64,000 nucleotides of DNA from Mycobacteroides salmoniphilum (GTDB lineage Bacteria; Actinomycetota; Actinomycetes; Mycobacteriales; Mycobacteriaceae), in contig NZ_CP024633.1 of NCBI RefSeq assembly GCF_004924335.1, forward strand, positions 4,650,001 through 4,714,000, given 5' to 3'. Position numbers and translations under genes: made by a program. A model generated the notes under the pieces. The model was given only the letters and a program-made list of their open reading frames with translations. It was not told the DNA's origin and did not search any database. Positions 27,311 through 36,190 of the stretch are shown piece after piece (position 1 is the stretch's first letter; the number at the start of each line of letters is the position of its first letter).

Positions 27311-28477
27311 CTAGGATTCGCCGGCGCCAATCACTATTGTGCGCGTCCGCTGGGCCACGTCACCTCGGCGGACGGGTGCGGCGACGGTCCAGGCGGCGAT
27401 TGTGCTCGCCGCGGCAACGGCGAGACAAATCGCGGCATACCCAAGACTGCCGATCGGATCGCCTGCAGTGGTCACACCATTCGCCGCCCCGAAGTACCCG
27501 GGCAGCGCGGTCACCCACAGCACCGCCATGACCGCAAGGTAGCTGCCCGCATAGATCAGGATGGCCGGATGCGTGGTGTAGCCGTCCGCGCCAGTGCGCC
27601 GGACATCGAGCCACTGTTTGATCAGCACCGGTAGCGCCACCGCTACCAGGGCGATCAGCTCCAGGGCGTAGACGACACCGACCACAGCGGTACTGCCCGA
27701 TATCGCACCCGCGATGGTGGCAGGCATCGGCAGGACTGCGGTACCGATCGAGGCCAGCACGCCGATAACCACCGTGCGCCAGAGGATCTGAGGACCGGTG
27801 AAGGATTTTCCTTCGTCCACATAGCGGCCGACAAACAGCTGCGCGCAGAACGCCAGAGACATCGGCCACAGCGCCGCGAAGACGACCACACTGCCCATCG
27901 GCACCGAGTCGAAGAACGGCTTGTTCAGCGGATTGTCCAGAGTCCATTCCCACCAACGCAATTGCGGCCCGAGGTGGTCGAAGATCTCATAGAACGCATG
28001 ATGGATCACGCCGACGCACGCCGCTCCGATGAGGACGCCATAGCGGCGGAAGACCCCCAGTGTCCGCACGATTTCGAAGGCCACGGTGGCCATCATCGGG
28101 TAGATCGCGATGATGTACAGGGGTAGTCGGCCCCACAAAAAATCGACAGTAAAGACGTTGTGCGCGAACATCGTATCGACATGCTCGCTGATGCCGAACG
28201 GCCCGGGAAAGTACAGCGGTGGTTCGATGATCAACAGATAGGCGATCGCCCCGAACCACACGACGATGTTCGTCGGATCGTTGTGGCGGCGCAGCCGGAT
28301 GATCGCGTACACCAATGCCAGCACCGCCCCCGCGATCACGGTCAGCTCCAGGACCGGCAGCGTCCAGTTCTGCAGCGCGAACGGACTGCGGAAAGCGGCG
28401 ATCCCGCCCGCGGTGTCGCATGAGAAACCCAGCCGCGCCGCCAAGTCGGCAAAGGTCGGCGCACACAGATCAGACAC
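27311..28477 (-). CDS. Polytopic membrane protein of unknown function
   Basis: A 388-residue protein with about nine hydrophobic helices ('LELTVIAGAVLALVYAIIRL', 'TVVIGVLASIGTAVL', and others) and a hydrophilic loop rich in aromatic residues ('LGPQLRWWEWTLDNPLNK'). GTG at 28477 begins two bases after the stop of the PF10118 gene and has GGAGCC upstream, so translation is coupled. Membrane proteins paired with PF10118 proteins suggest lipid- or sterol-related chemistry (inference). I do not recognise a defined family. Confidence 0.78.
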   Translation of the reverse strand: MSDLCAPTFADLAARLGFSCDTAGGIAAFRSPFALQNWTLPVLELTVIAGAVLALVYAIIRLRRHNDPTNIVVWFGAIAYLLIIEPPLYFPGPFGISEHVDTMFAHNVFTVDFLWGRLPLYIIAIYPMMATVAFEIVRTLGVFRRYGVLIGAACVGVIHHAFYEIFDHLGPQLRWWEWTLDNPLNKPFFDSVPMGSVVVFAALWPMSLAFCAQLFVGRYVDEGKSFTGPQILWRTVVIGVLASIGTAVLPMPATIAGAISGSTAVVGVVYALELIALVAVALPVLIKQWLDVRRTGADGYTTHPAILIYAGSYLAVMAVLWVTALPGYFGAANGVTTAGDPIGSLGYAAICLAVAAASTIAAWTVAAPVRRGDVAQRTRTIVIGAGES

Positions 28478-28479
28478 GG

Positions 28480-29415
28480 TCAGGCTCCTACCTGCGTCAC
28501 CTGATCGGCCGTGTACCACTGGGTGACCTCATATCCGGCCTCATACCGCGCGAACCATTCGTCGGCCAATGCCGGCAGCTTCTCGTGCGCCGGATTGTGG
28601 CCCGGGATCTGGCTGCGCACCGCGCCCGACATGGCGACCATCACCTCACGCACCGGCAGGTGCCTGAAGGCGTTTTCAATCGGCCCGTCGTACGGCGCGT
28701 CTCCGAAGGGGAGGCGGTGCAGCAGTGACTTCTTACGCGCTTGCATCCCGAACATCGACAGAGCATCCACCTTGCGGTCCTCGAGAGGAACGTGTTTGTT
28801 GAATCCTTCGCACGCGATGCGCAGCACCGACCACACATGCCTGAAGATCGACGGGGCCATCCGCATGCGGTACCACGGATCGTTGGCCACCGCGTCATAG
28901 ATGATCAGGGCTGAGCTCCGGTGCTCAACCTCCTCGACGAAGTGCCATAAGAACAACGAGGCGACGCGATCATCACCGGGCGCGAACAAGCTGTCGTCGT
29001 GGTCCAGCATCAGCTTGAAGACCGGCGTGAAGGTCGCCTCCAGGTCGGCGGTGTACGCCAACCGGTACTTCAATGGCTTATTGGCGGTCAGGTCGTCGAA
29101 GGCGGCGATCACCTCGTCCAGGGTTTCCTTGAGGCCCGGGTAACTCTTGATCAGGCCCTTGGCGTGCTGACGATGCCCCATGGAGTGCTGTCCCTCTTGC
29201 CGCACGAACGCCTCTGCCTCCTGCGCGATCACGGGATCGGCAATCAGCGGAATCGCCTCGGGAATCATCTGCCCGATCATCTTCTCGAACGCGATCGCCA
29301 GAAAGGAGACGGCGTTGGCCATGCTCGAAAACGCGGGGTTGGACTCGTTCCACAGGAACGGCACGTGGTGGTCGGCGAACGCAAACCGCAACTTGCGCAC
29401 GATGAGTTCCGTCAT
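28480..29415 (-). CDS. Predicted metal-dependent hydrolase (PF10118 family)
   Basis: A 311-residue helical protein of the PF10118 type. The pattern of Glu and His residues in 'FVRQEGQHSMGHRQHA' and 'WHFVEEVEHRSSALIIYD' resembles ferritin-like diiron sites, with further acidic residues in 'YTADLEATFTPVF'. Its chemistry is not established. ATG at 29415 follows GTGAGG. It is the first gene of a two-gene operon with the membrane protein and is divergent from a TetR gene; an inverted repeat sits between them. Confidence 0.82.
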   Translation of the reverse strand: MTELIVRKLRFAFADHHVPFLWNESNPAFSSMANAVSFLAIAFEKMIGQMIPEAIPLIADPVIAQEAEAFVRQEGQHSMGHRQHAKGLIKSYPGLKETLDEVIAAFDDLTANKPLKYRLAYTADLEATFTPVFKLMLDHDDSLFAPGDDRVASLFLWHFVEEVEHRSSALIIYDAVANDPWYRMRMAPSIFRHVWSVLRIACEGFNKHVPLEDRKVDALSMFGMQARKKSLLHRLPFGDAPYDGPIENAFRHLPVREVMVAMSGAVRSQIPGHNPAHEKLPALADEWFARYEAGYEVTQWYTADQVTQVGA

Positions 29416-29434
29416 GGCAGGCACCTCACTTGAA

Positions 29435-29468
29435 CATACAATCAGACATTAATTTGTTGTTCTGTATG
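29435..29468. promoter_or_regulatory. CATACA / TGTATG inverted repeat between PF10118 gene and tetR
   Basis: CATACA (29435-29440) and TGTATG (29463-29468) are inverted half-sites in an AT-rich 124-base divergent gap. The arms are short and the spacing wide (22 bases), so this may be two half-operators for the adjacent TetR protein. Confidence 0.42.
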
Positions 29469-29539
29469 ATTACTGGATCAATCGAGTGCTGTCAACGGCC
29501 GATATGCTGCACAGATGCTGGCGGCCAGAGGACTCGACG

Positions 29540-30148
29540 ATGGCACGTAGGCGCGGATGGGACGGGCAGCCGCCCAGCAGTGACGAGGAGGCTTCCAAGC
29601 GGATTGTCGCCGCAGCGGTGCAGCTGATCGGCGAGACCGGCTCGGCGGTAAGCCTCGCCGACGTCGCCGCAAAGCTCGGTGTCATCCGACAAACCGTCTA
29701 CCGGTACTTCCCCACCGCCGAAGCGCTCATGCATGCCGCTTCCATCGCCTCGGTGGACGGCTTCCTGGACCGGCTGACGGAGGTGGTGCGCGGCATCACC
29801 GATCCCGCCGAGGCGCTCACCGAGGGTGTGCTCTACACCTTGGAAGAAGTCACTCGCACACCGCATTTGGCCATCATGATGTCCGAGCCCTACGCACACT
29901 CACACACGAGCGATATGACCTCGGATGAGGCTCAGGCGTTCGGTCTGCGCATGCTCGGCCGGTTTGACGTCGACTGGAATCGGTACGGATACGACCATGA
30001 CGCCAAGCGCGGACTCGTGGAGTTCGCGCTACGAATCATGCTGTCGTTCTTCGTCTCCCCGAATGAAGCCACCCGCTCCCGCGACGAATTGCGGCGCTTC
30101 CTCACGCGCTGGCTGGGTGGGGCCATTCTGGCCCAGCCATCTGATTAA
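29540..30148 (+). CDS. TetR family transcriptional regulator
   Basis: A 202-residue TetR protein. The HTH is 'AVSLADVAAKLGVIRQTVYRYFPT' (about residues 36-59). The C-terminal region carries 'RSRDELRRFLTRWLGGAIL', common in mycobacterial TetR proteins. ATG at 29540 with GAGGA upstream is preferred to the longer frame from 29486, which would run into the promoter. It is divergent from the PF10118 operon, its most likely target. Confidence 0.88.
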   Translation: MARRRGWDGQPPSSDEEASKRIVAAAVQLIGETGSAVSLADVAAKLGVIRQTVYRYFPTAEALMHAASIASVDGFLDRLTEVVRGITDPAEALTEGVLYTLEEVTRTPHLAIMMSEPYAHSHTSDMTSDEAQAFGLRMLGRFDVDWNRYGYDHDAKRGLVEFALRIMLSFFVSPNEATRSRDELRRFLTRWLGGAILAQPSD

Positions 30149-30167
30149 TCGCGATTTCCGTTTCAAC

Positions 30168-30177
30168 TAAACGTTTA
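30168..30177. promoter_or_regulatory. TAAACGTTTA palindrome before the cupin gene
   Basis: A perfect 10-base palindrome in the AT-rich 72-base gap upstream of the exported cupin gene. It could be an operator or part of the promoter; there is no supporting second copy. Confidence 0.3.
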
Positions 30178-30220
30178 TATCGCCTTTCGCAATTAGTCTG
30201 GGCGCGCATACCGTCACCAT

Positions 30221-30916
30221 ATGAAGCCGATCAATCGACGTACCGTGCTCGGCGGTGTCGGAGTGGCGGGGGTCGCGGCCGTCGCCGGTGCCGGAACCGA
30301 CCGTGCCTTGTCTTCCCCGCGCTCCCGTGACGACATAAAGGATCAGACCGTGACCGATGACGCCGCACGCTTCGGCGATCCCCGCATCCCCGCCGAACTG
30401 AACACCGCCCAACCGCACATGTTTCACCTTGGCGCCCTGGCGCCGCAGACCTTCGACGGTGGCGACCTGCGCCAGGCGCACGAGGGCAACTTCCCCATCC
30501 TCACCGGACAGCAGGCCAGCATCGTCATGGTGACCTTGCAGCCGGGCGGAATCCGGGAACCGCACTGGCATCCCAGCGCCTGGGAAATCAACATCATCAC
30601 CGGCGGCGTCGCGAAATGGACGCTGTTGGACCCCGAGGGACATAGCGAAACCTTCGACGCTCAGGTGGGCGATGTGGTCTTCGCACCCCAGGGATCGTTG
30701 CACTACTTCGAGAACAAGGGCACCGAAGACCTCAAGCTGCTGATCGTGTTCAACGCGAGCACCGCAGAAGGCAAGGACGACATCGGCATTGGCGCATCGA
30801 TCAGCAAGCTCCCACCCGATGTCCTCGCCGCCGTGTTCGGCGTGCCGACGGAAACCTTCGCGAAGTTCAAGAAGATCGACGAGTCCATCACCATCCTGCG
30901 CAGACCTACCGCGTAG
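30221..30916 (+). CDS. Exported single-cupin protein (oxalate decarboxylase-like domain)
   Basis: A 231-residue protein with a Tat signal ('NRRTVLGGVGVAGVAAVAG'). One cupin barrel follows: motif 1 'HWHPSAWEINIITGG' supplies His, His and Glu metal ligands, and motif 2 'APQGSLHYFEN' the last His. Bicupin oxalate decarboxylases have two such barrels; this protein has one, so it would have to dimerise or do different chemistry. It probably binds Mn or Fe outside the membrane. It is followed by a PepSY membrane protein with an iron-box-like site between them. Confidence 0.85.
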   Translation: MKPINRRTVLGGVGVAGVAAVAGAGTDRALSSPRSRDDIKDQTVTDDAARFGDPRIPAELNTAQPHMFHLGALAPQTFDGGDLRQAHEGNFPILTGQQASIVMVTLQPGGIREPHWHPSAWEINIITGGVAKWTLLDPEGHSETFDAQVGDVVFAPQGSLHYFENKGTEDLKLLIVFNASTAEGKDDIGIGASISKLPPDVLAAVFGVPTETFAKFKKIDESITILRRPTA

Positions 30917-30954
30917 CACCCCCCGACACGTAGGCGCCCATCGCGCGTTCGCCG

Positions 30955-30971
30955 ACATTAGCCTTACTCCA
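30955..30971 (+). promoter_or_regulatory. Partial IdeR iron-box-like site
   Basis: TTAGCCTTAC, inside 30955-30971, matches the central TWAGSCTWAC of the mycobacterial IdeR consensus at all ten positions, but the outer arms are weak. It lies about 25-40 bases before the PepSY gene start, a place where IdeR binding would block transcription. Confidence 0.4.
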
Positions 30972-30993
30972 CGGGCAGCGGTCGGTGCGCGTT

Positions 30994-32301
30994 ATGGAGG
31001 AGAAGGTGGCCACATCCCGGCGCCGTCGTGTGTCCTTAAAGGTCCGGCGCGCCTTGGTTCTCAGTCACCGCTGGGTCGGCCTGGTCTGCGGGCTCCTTGT
31101 TGTGGTTGTCAGCACCAGCGGCGCCCTGCTCGTGTACCAGCCGGAGCTGATCCGAGCGCTGCACCCCGAGATGTTCCACGCCACAGTCGCCGACAAGCCG
31201 GTCGGCTTCACGCAGGCGATGGACGCGGTCCAGTCGCGCTACCCCGACATTCAGCTCGCGAACGCGTCTCTGAAGAACGGCGTGTACCTGCTGAGCGCCT
31301 CGACCGACACACACGACACGTTTTTCGTCGATGCGGGGACCGGCCTGCTCAACGGGCGAATGGACCTCGGCAAGGGCGTGCTGGGGTTTCTGGTCAATCT
31401 GCACGACTGCGGTTTCACCTGCGAGGACTACAGCGGCTATCTGCCATTCCTCGCCCAGCCTTGCCCGCTGGCACAGGTGAGCACCTTCTCTGGATTGTCC
31501 TGGGGAGCAGCACTACTGGCGGTCGCCGCGCTTATCCTGCTACTGCTGGTGATTCCGGCGCCGTTCATCTGGTGGAAGGCAATCCGCAAGCTGCGCAATG
31601 CTTTGCGTGTCCGCTGGAGGGCGGGGCGATTCGCTCGCGACTTCGACCTGCACGCCCTTATCGGCATCGTCGCCATGGTGCCGCTCCTGGTCTGGGGGCT
31701 GACCGGACTGCAATTCGAGATGCCCGGACTCACCGCCCTTTGGTACTCAGTGACCGGCGGCCAGGTTACCGAGAACACCTTCACCGCGGGGTCCGGCGAT
31801 CAGAATGTCACCGTCGAACACGCCATGGCGGCAGCCAAGAACCAGTTCCCGGGTTCTGAGGTGACCTGGATAGGCATGCCGGACAACGAGAATTCCTTCT
31901 ACACCATCGACCTGCTGGATCGGGACGGGCCGGATCTACGGGCCTACAGCCATAACTACCACGGGAATCGCTCCGTGGGCGTAGACGCTCACGACGCCGG
32001 GCATGTGCAGATCCTGCGCGGGAAGCCGGCCACCCCGTCGAACGCCATCGCCGACGAATGGGCCAGCTCTGCCGCCCATTTCGGCCTTGCCGTGAACGGC
32101 TACTGGCGCGCGATCTGGTTCGTCCTCGGCATGGCGCCGCTGCTGCTCGCCATCACCGGCTTCAGCACCTGGCACTGGCGCCGCCGAGCCCGTCTGCGTG
32201 CTCGCGTCAGGACCGCACAGATTCCCGACGCGGGCGCGAAAGCACCCGGGTCGGCCACCAGAACCACGTCCCCAGCAGCCGAACGAGTGCGGGCACGATG
32301 A
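30994..32301 (+). CDS. PepSY-associated TM protein (PiuB-like)
   Basis: A 435-residue membrane protein. The opening 'RRALVLSHRWVGLVCGLLVVVVSTSGALLVY' region is the PepSY_TM signature; TM helices recur near residues 180-205, 225-245 and 375-395, with PepSY-type extracytoplasmic domains between. Relatives take part in iron uptake or siderophore reduction. ATG 30994 or GTG 30985 may start it. The last 31 codons run antisense to the 3' end of the second mmpL (95-base convergent overlap), which explains the unusual tail 'SATRTTSPAAERVRAR'. Confidence 0.82.
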   Translation: MEEKVATSRRRRVSLKVRRALVLSHRWVGLVCGLLVVVVSTSGALLVYQPELIRALHPEMFHATVADKPVGFTQAMDAVQSRYPDIQLANASLKNGVYLLSASTDTHDTFFVDAGTGLLNGRMDLGKGVLGFLVNLHDCGFTCEDYSGYLPFLAQPCPLAQVSTFSGLSWGAALLAVAALILLLLVIPAPFIWWKAIRKLRNALRVRWRAGRFARDFDLHALIGIVAMVPLLVWGLTGLQFEMPGLTALWYSVTGGQVTENTFTAGSGDQNVTVEHAMAAAKNQFPGSEVTWIGMPDNENSFYTIDLLDRDGPDLRAYSHNYHGNRSVGVDAHDAGHVQILRGKPATPSNAIADEWASSAAHFGLAVNGYWRAIWFVLGMAPLLLAITGFSTWHWRRRARLRARVRTAQIPDAGAKAPGSATRTTSPAAERVRAR

Positions 32302-35029
32302 ACGAGCGCACGATCAGCGTGTCGAGCAGCAGGCCGATGCACACGGTGGTGCCCACCTGGCCGATGGTGCGTAGATCACTCGACAGCATCGCCAGCATCG
32401 TGAAGGCGAACACCAAACCCGCGGAGGTCACGACGCCTCCCGTACTTCCCAGCGCGCGGATGAGTCCGGTGTTCAACCCGGCGTGGGTCTCTTCTTTGAG
32501 CCGGGCGATCAGCAACAGGTTGTAGTCCGAGCCCACCGCCACCAAGATGATGAACGTCAGCGGCAGGATCAGCCAGTGCAACGGCAGACCCACCAGGTGC
32601 TGCCAGATGAGCACCGATAGGCCAAACGCGCCTGCGAACGAGAAGGCCACCGTGCCAATAATGACGAAGGGCGCCACCAGACTTCGCGTGATGACCATCA
32701 TGATCAAGAAGATGAGTGTGAAGGCCGCGATCGCCGCGATGAGCAGATCCGATGCGGCGTACTCCTTGATGTCCTTGTTGTTGGACCCGGCGCCGCCGAT
32801 ATAGACCTTTGCCCCGGCCAACGAGGTTTCCTTGAGCGCCGTCGTAATGGCATCGGGGAACTCGTTGACGTGCTCGATGCCTTCCGGGCCCATGGCATTA
32901 CCCACGTGGGTGACGATGAACCGGGCCGCCTTGCCATCCGGTGACATCATCAGCGCCATACCGGTTTTGATGTCCTCATTGTCGAAAGCTTCGTGCGGTA
33001 TGTAGAAGAAGTCATCGCTGCGGGATGCGTCGAAATCGTTTCCGACGTTGATCATGTCGTCGAAGGTCTGGTCCGTCGCGGTGGACTGCAGATTGGTCTG
33101 GCCATAGGTGTTGACGATGAGGGCCTGCAGCGCTTCCTGGTCATTGGCCGTCAGCTTCAGTAGCGCAACCATCTGCGGCAACAGTCGATCGACGGCCTCC
33201 AGGGAGCCCACCGCATCCTTGATGTCGGCCGCCAGCTTGTCGATGCTGTCGAGCATGTCGAACAACGATCTGAAGGACAAGCACACGGGAATGTCGAAAC
33301 AGTGTGGTTCCCAATAGAAGTAATTGCGCAGCGGACGCATGAAGTCATCGAGGTTCGAGACCTTCTCGTTCATGTCTTTCGTGACCTGTTGCATGTCCTC
33401 CATCGTCACGACGGTGTTATGCATTTCGTCCGCAAGCTTCTGGGTCAGGTCGACGGTCTGCCGTAGAACCGCCACAGAGTGCGCCATGATCTGGGCCTGC
33501 TTATCGGTGTTGGCGTTCTGAGCCTTCGTGAACGGGAGCTGCTGGCCGTTCCCGCTGCCCTGCGTGGTGAACAGGTAAGGCAGAGAGGCATGTTCGAGCG
33601 CACGCCCCATCGGCCTGGTAATGCTCTGCACCATCGCGACACCGGGAAGCCGCACCAGGCTCTTGGAGACACGGTCCAATGAGATGAAATCGGCCGAGTT
33701 GCGCATGTCGTGATCCGACTCGACCATGAGCATCTCGGTGAACAACTTGCTCGGCGGGAAGTGCCGGTCCGCGGCCGCAAAACCCTCCTTCGCGGGGGCA
33801 TCCGACGGTTGATAGGCGCGATCGTCATAGCTCACTTGATAAGTCGGCACAAAGACCGCGCCGACAAGGACCGCGGCGGCACTTGCCACCAGGATGGGCT
33901 TGGGCCAACGCACCACGCTTGCGCCGATGCGCCGGTACAGACGCGCCTTGGCCCGTTGTTTGGGATCGAAGAGCCCGAACAGGCTGCCCAGGTGCAGCAT
34001 CGCCGGCCCGAGCGTAAGCGCTGCCGCGATGGTCAAGAGCATGCCGATGGCAACGGCCGGACCCATGGTGTGGAAGTAGTTGAGCCGCGCGAAACTTAGG
34101 CACAGGCCCGCGCCCGCGATCGTCAATCCTGAGCCGATGATGACGTGAGAGACGCCGCGGTACGCCGCGTAGAAGGCGTCCTCGCGACTCATCCCCGCGT
34201 TCCTCGCCTCGTGGTATCGCCCCAACAGGAAGATGCCGTAGTCCGTCCCCGCACCCAACGTCAGGGAGATGACGATGTTGACGGCGAATGAGGACAGCTC
34301 GATGTATCCAAAGTGCCCGAGAGTGGCGACAACTCCTCGCGCAACCAGCATCTCGACCAGAACGCCGAACAACGGCACCAGCATCGTGGTGACGGATCGG
34401 TACACCATCAGCAGCATGAAGATGATGAGGAAGATCGTCACGATCGTGATGTTGTTCAGGCTGGAGTTCGCGACGCTCAACGTGTCCGACGCGAGGGGTG
34501 CCGCACCGCTGACATAGATCTTGAGGCCGGGTGGTGGCGTGTCCTTGTCGATCAAGTCCTTGACCGCGTCGACAGATTTGTTCGCCTGCATCTGGCCGAT
34601 ATCGCCTGCCAGGCGCAGCAATACAAATGCGGACTTGCCGTCCAGGCTCTGCGCCCCGGCCGCGGTGATCGGCTTTCCCCAGGTGTCCATCACGTACTGC
34701 ACGTGCTCGGTGTCGTTCTTGAGCCTGCGCACCAGGTCGTCGTAGTACTGGTGATCGGCCTCGCCGAGCGGCCGATCGGCTTCCAGAACCAACATGGTCA
34801 GGCTGGTGGATGTGGATTCCTGGAACTTCTCCCCGATCTGCAGCATCGCCCGCTGAGACGGCGCGTAGTGCGGGATCATCGGTCCCGCGAGCTCTGCGGC
34901 AACGTCTTCCACGTGCGGCACAAACGTATTCGTGGTTACCGCGACGATGGCCCAGAAGACGATGATCGGCACCGCCAGGACACGGACCATCCTGGCGACG
35001 AAGGGCTTCTTCTCCCGATGCTCGCTCAT
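32207..35029 (-). CDS. MmpL family RND transporter (second copy)
   Basis: A 940-residue MmpL protein similar along its length to the one at 9262. TM1 is at about 20-40. The first TM cluster holds 'GTDYGIFLLGRYHEARNAG', the second 'VGSDYNLLLIARLKEE'. The loop motif 'WEPHCFDIPVC' is shared. ATG at 35029 overlaps the mmpS stop (ATGA). Family members export lipids, siderophores or drugs by proton motive force. The 3' end overlaps the convergent PepSY gene by 95 bases. No regulator gene is adjacent, unlike the first copy. Confidence 0.93.
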   Translation of the reverse strand: MSEHREKKPFVARMVRVLAVPIIVFWAIVAVTTNTFVPHVEDVAAELAGPMIPHYAPSQRAMLQIGEKFQESTSTSLTMLVLEADRPLGEADHQYYDDLVRRLKNDTEHVQYVMDTWGKPITAAGAQSLDGKSAFVLLRLAGDIGQMQANKSVDAVKDLIDKDTPPPGLKIYVSGAAPLASDTLSVANSSLNNITIVTIFLIIFMLLMVYRSVTTMLVPLFGVLVEMLVARGVVATLGHFGYIELSSFAVNIVISLTLGAGTDYGIFLLGRYHEARNAGMSREDAFYAAYRGVSHVIIGSGLTIAGAGLCLSFARLNYFHTMGPAVAIGMLLTIAAALTLGPAMLHLGSLFGLFDPKQRAKARLYRRIGASVVRWPKPILVASAAAVLVGAVFVPTYQVSYDDRAYQPSDAPAKEGFAAADRHFPPSKLFTEMLMVESDHDMRNSADFISLDRVSKSLVRLPGVAMVQSITRPMGRALEHASLPYLFTTQGSGNGQQLPFTKAQNANTDKQAQIMAHSVAVLRQTVDLTQKLADEMHNTVVTMEDMQQVTKDMNEKVSNLDDFMRPLRNYFYWEPHCFDIPVCLSFRSLFDMLDSIDKLAADIKDAVGSLEAVDRLLPQMVALLKLTANDQEALQALIVNTYGQTNLQSTATDQTFDDMINVGNDFDASRSDDFFYIPHEAFDNEDIKTGMALMMSPDGKAARFIVTHVGNAMGPEGIEHVNEFPDAITTALKETSLAGAKVYIGGAGSNNKDIKEYAASDLLIAAIAAFTLIFLIMMVITRSLVAPFVIIGTVAFSFAGAFGLSVLIWQHLVGLPLHWLILPLTFIILVAVGSDYNLLLIARLKEETHAGLNTGLIRALGSTGGVVTSAGLVFAFTMLAMLSSDLRTIGQVGTTVCIGLLLDTLIVRSFIVPALVRLLGTWFWWPTRVLSRPRRESVRS

Positions 35030-35469
35030 GCCGACTTCACCCTGCACATGACGTTCGCATCCGCATGGTCGTCGGACATTTCATCGCGGACCACATCATT
35101 CACCCGTATCCGGCAGCCGACCTGCCCCCCACGCACCTGTACCGAGATGCTGCCCGACACCACTGTGAGAGTCGTTGTCTCCGTGTGAGACCACGGCAAC
35201 GTGGTCACGTCAACCTGGTGCGGATGACCGTCGATATCGACATAGCTCAACATCCCGCCATTCCCGACCGTGCCGAAGACCTCGTAGGTGAGCGTCTTGG
35301 GCGTGAACTCCGGCGGCGCCTGTGGCGGATTGACGGTGAGCACGGGCCCGGGGGCGGACAACTCGTGCACCTTCAACATCGAACCACCGGCCACTCCGAG
35401 CGCGATGACTGCGACCAGAGGCATCCAGGCTCGTGCCAGAACCGTCCTGCCAACCGAACGTGGGCTCAC
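35026..35469 (-). CDS. MmpS family membrane accessory protein (second copy)
   Basis: A 147-residue MmpS protein: one TM helix at about residues 15-33 and an exported domain ending 'GCRIRVND...NVMCRVKSA', with the same paired cysteines as the MmpS at 8822. GTG at 35469 follows GAAGGCGG; GTG 35487 is an alternative. The stop overlaps the mmpL start. A palindrome lies upstream at 35502-35520. Confidence 0.88.
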   Translation of the reverse strand: MSPRSVGRTVLARAWMPLVAVIALGVAGGSMLKVHELSAPGPVLTVNPPQAPPEFTPKTLTYEVFGTVGNGGMLSYVDIDGHPHQVDVTTLPWSHTETTTLTVVSGSISVQVRGGQVGCRIRVNDVVRDEMSDDHADANVMCRVKSA

Positions 35470-35501
35470 CCGACCGCCTTCCCGCACCTCACGTCACGAG
35501 C

Positions 35502-35520
35502 ATGTCAACGGAACTGACAT
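35502..35520. promoter_or_regulatory. ATGTCA-N7-TGACAT operator-like palindrome upstream of mmpS
   Basis: Perfect 6-base inverted arms at 35502-35507 and 35515-35520 sit 15-33 bases upstream of the GTG at 35487. The half-site TGACAT is also part of the heme-oxygenase operator at 38273-38307, so the same or a related TetR protein might act at both. Confidence 0.45.
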
Positions 35521-35602
35521 AAGTACGGTCGGAAATGTTATCAGCCCAACCTGGGAATGCGAACGGCAACGTTGACCGCCCCCGAAGTCCGTCAGATCAG
35601 CG

Positions 35603-36049
35603 TCAGGACGCGTGTGGCAGCCGCCCCTTCAACCGCCGCATCCTGAGTACTTGTGCCGTGATGTTGATCGACGAGATCATCGGAATCACCCCGAGAAACG
35701 TCCGCTCGGAGGGCGTGGCCCCGTGCAGTTGCTCCAGGCTGCCGAGCACGTAGAAACAGCCCAGGCTGAAGATCGTGGCCGGAATGGAGAACGCCCACAA
35801 TGACCCCCGGTCGGTGATTGCCTGCCGTGCGAAGTGGAGCTCGTCGGCCGACATCGGCTCCCTCTTGCGCACCTTCTTCAGCACGAATGGGTAGCCACCA
35901 ACCTGGTCCGCCAGCGGTGATGACCCGCGGGTCCTCAGCCGCGTGGTGTACACGAACATGCACGTGGCGAAGGTCAGTAGGGCCACGAAGGCGAGAATCG
36001 CCAGGTACCCAAAGAGGTGCCAGTTATGCCCCAAGAAGTTCCAGTTCAT
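35603..36049 (-). CDS. Small membrane protein of unknown function
   Basis: A 148-residue protein from ATG 36049 with TM helices at about residues 12-33 ('LFGYLAILAFVALLTFATCMF') and 85-105, and a short hydrophobic stretch near 120. A basic loop lies between. It is upstream of the mmpS-mmpL pair on the same strand with a 130-base gap. I do not recognise a family. It could be an accessory of the transporter or independent. Confidence 0.72.
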   Translation of the reverse strand: MNWNFLGHNWHLFGYLAILAFVALLTFATCMFVYTTRLRTRGSSPLADQVGGYPFVLKKVRKREPMSADELHFARQAITDRGSLWAFSIPATIFSLGCFYVLGSLEQLHGATPSERTFLGVIPMISSINITAQVLRMRRLKGRLPHAS

Positions 36050-36190
36050 CACACCATCCCTTTGCCCCGCCGTCGAGGAATCCCTTTGGAGATACTCGGG
36101 GTTTCCCCGGATCAAGTCAAGGCTCCTGACACTGCCTGCCGCTCGTATCGTTATGCCGACAGCGGGTTGCCGGTGTGTTGTACTGGCGAG

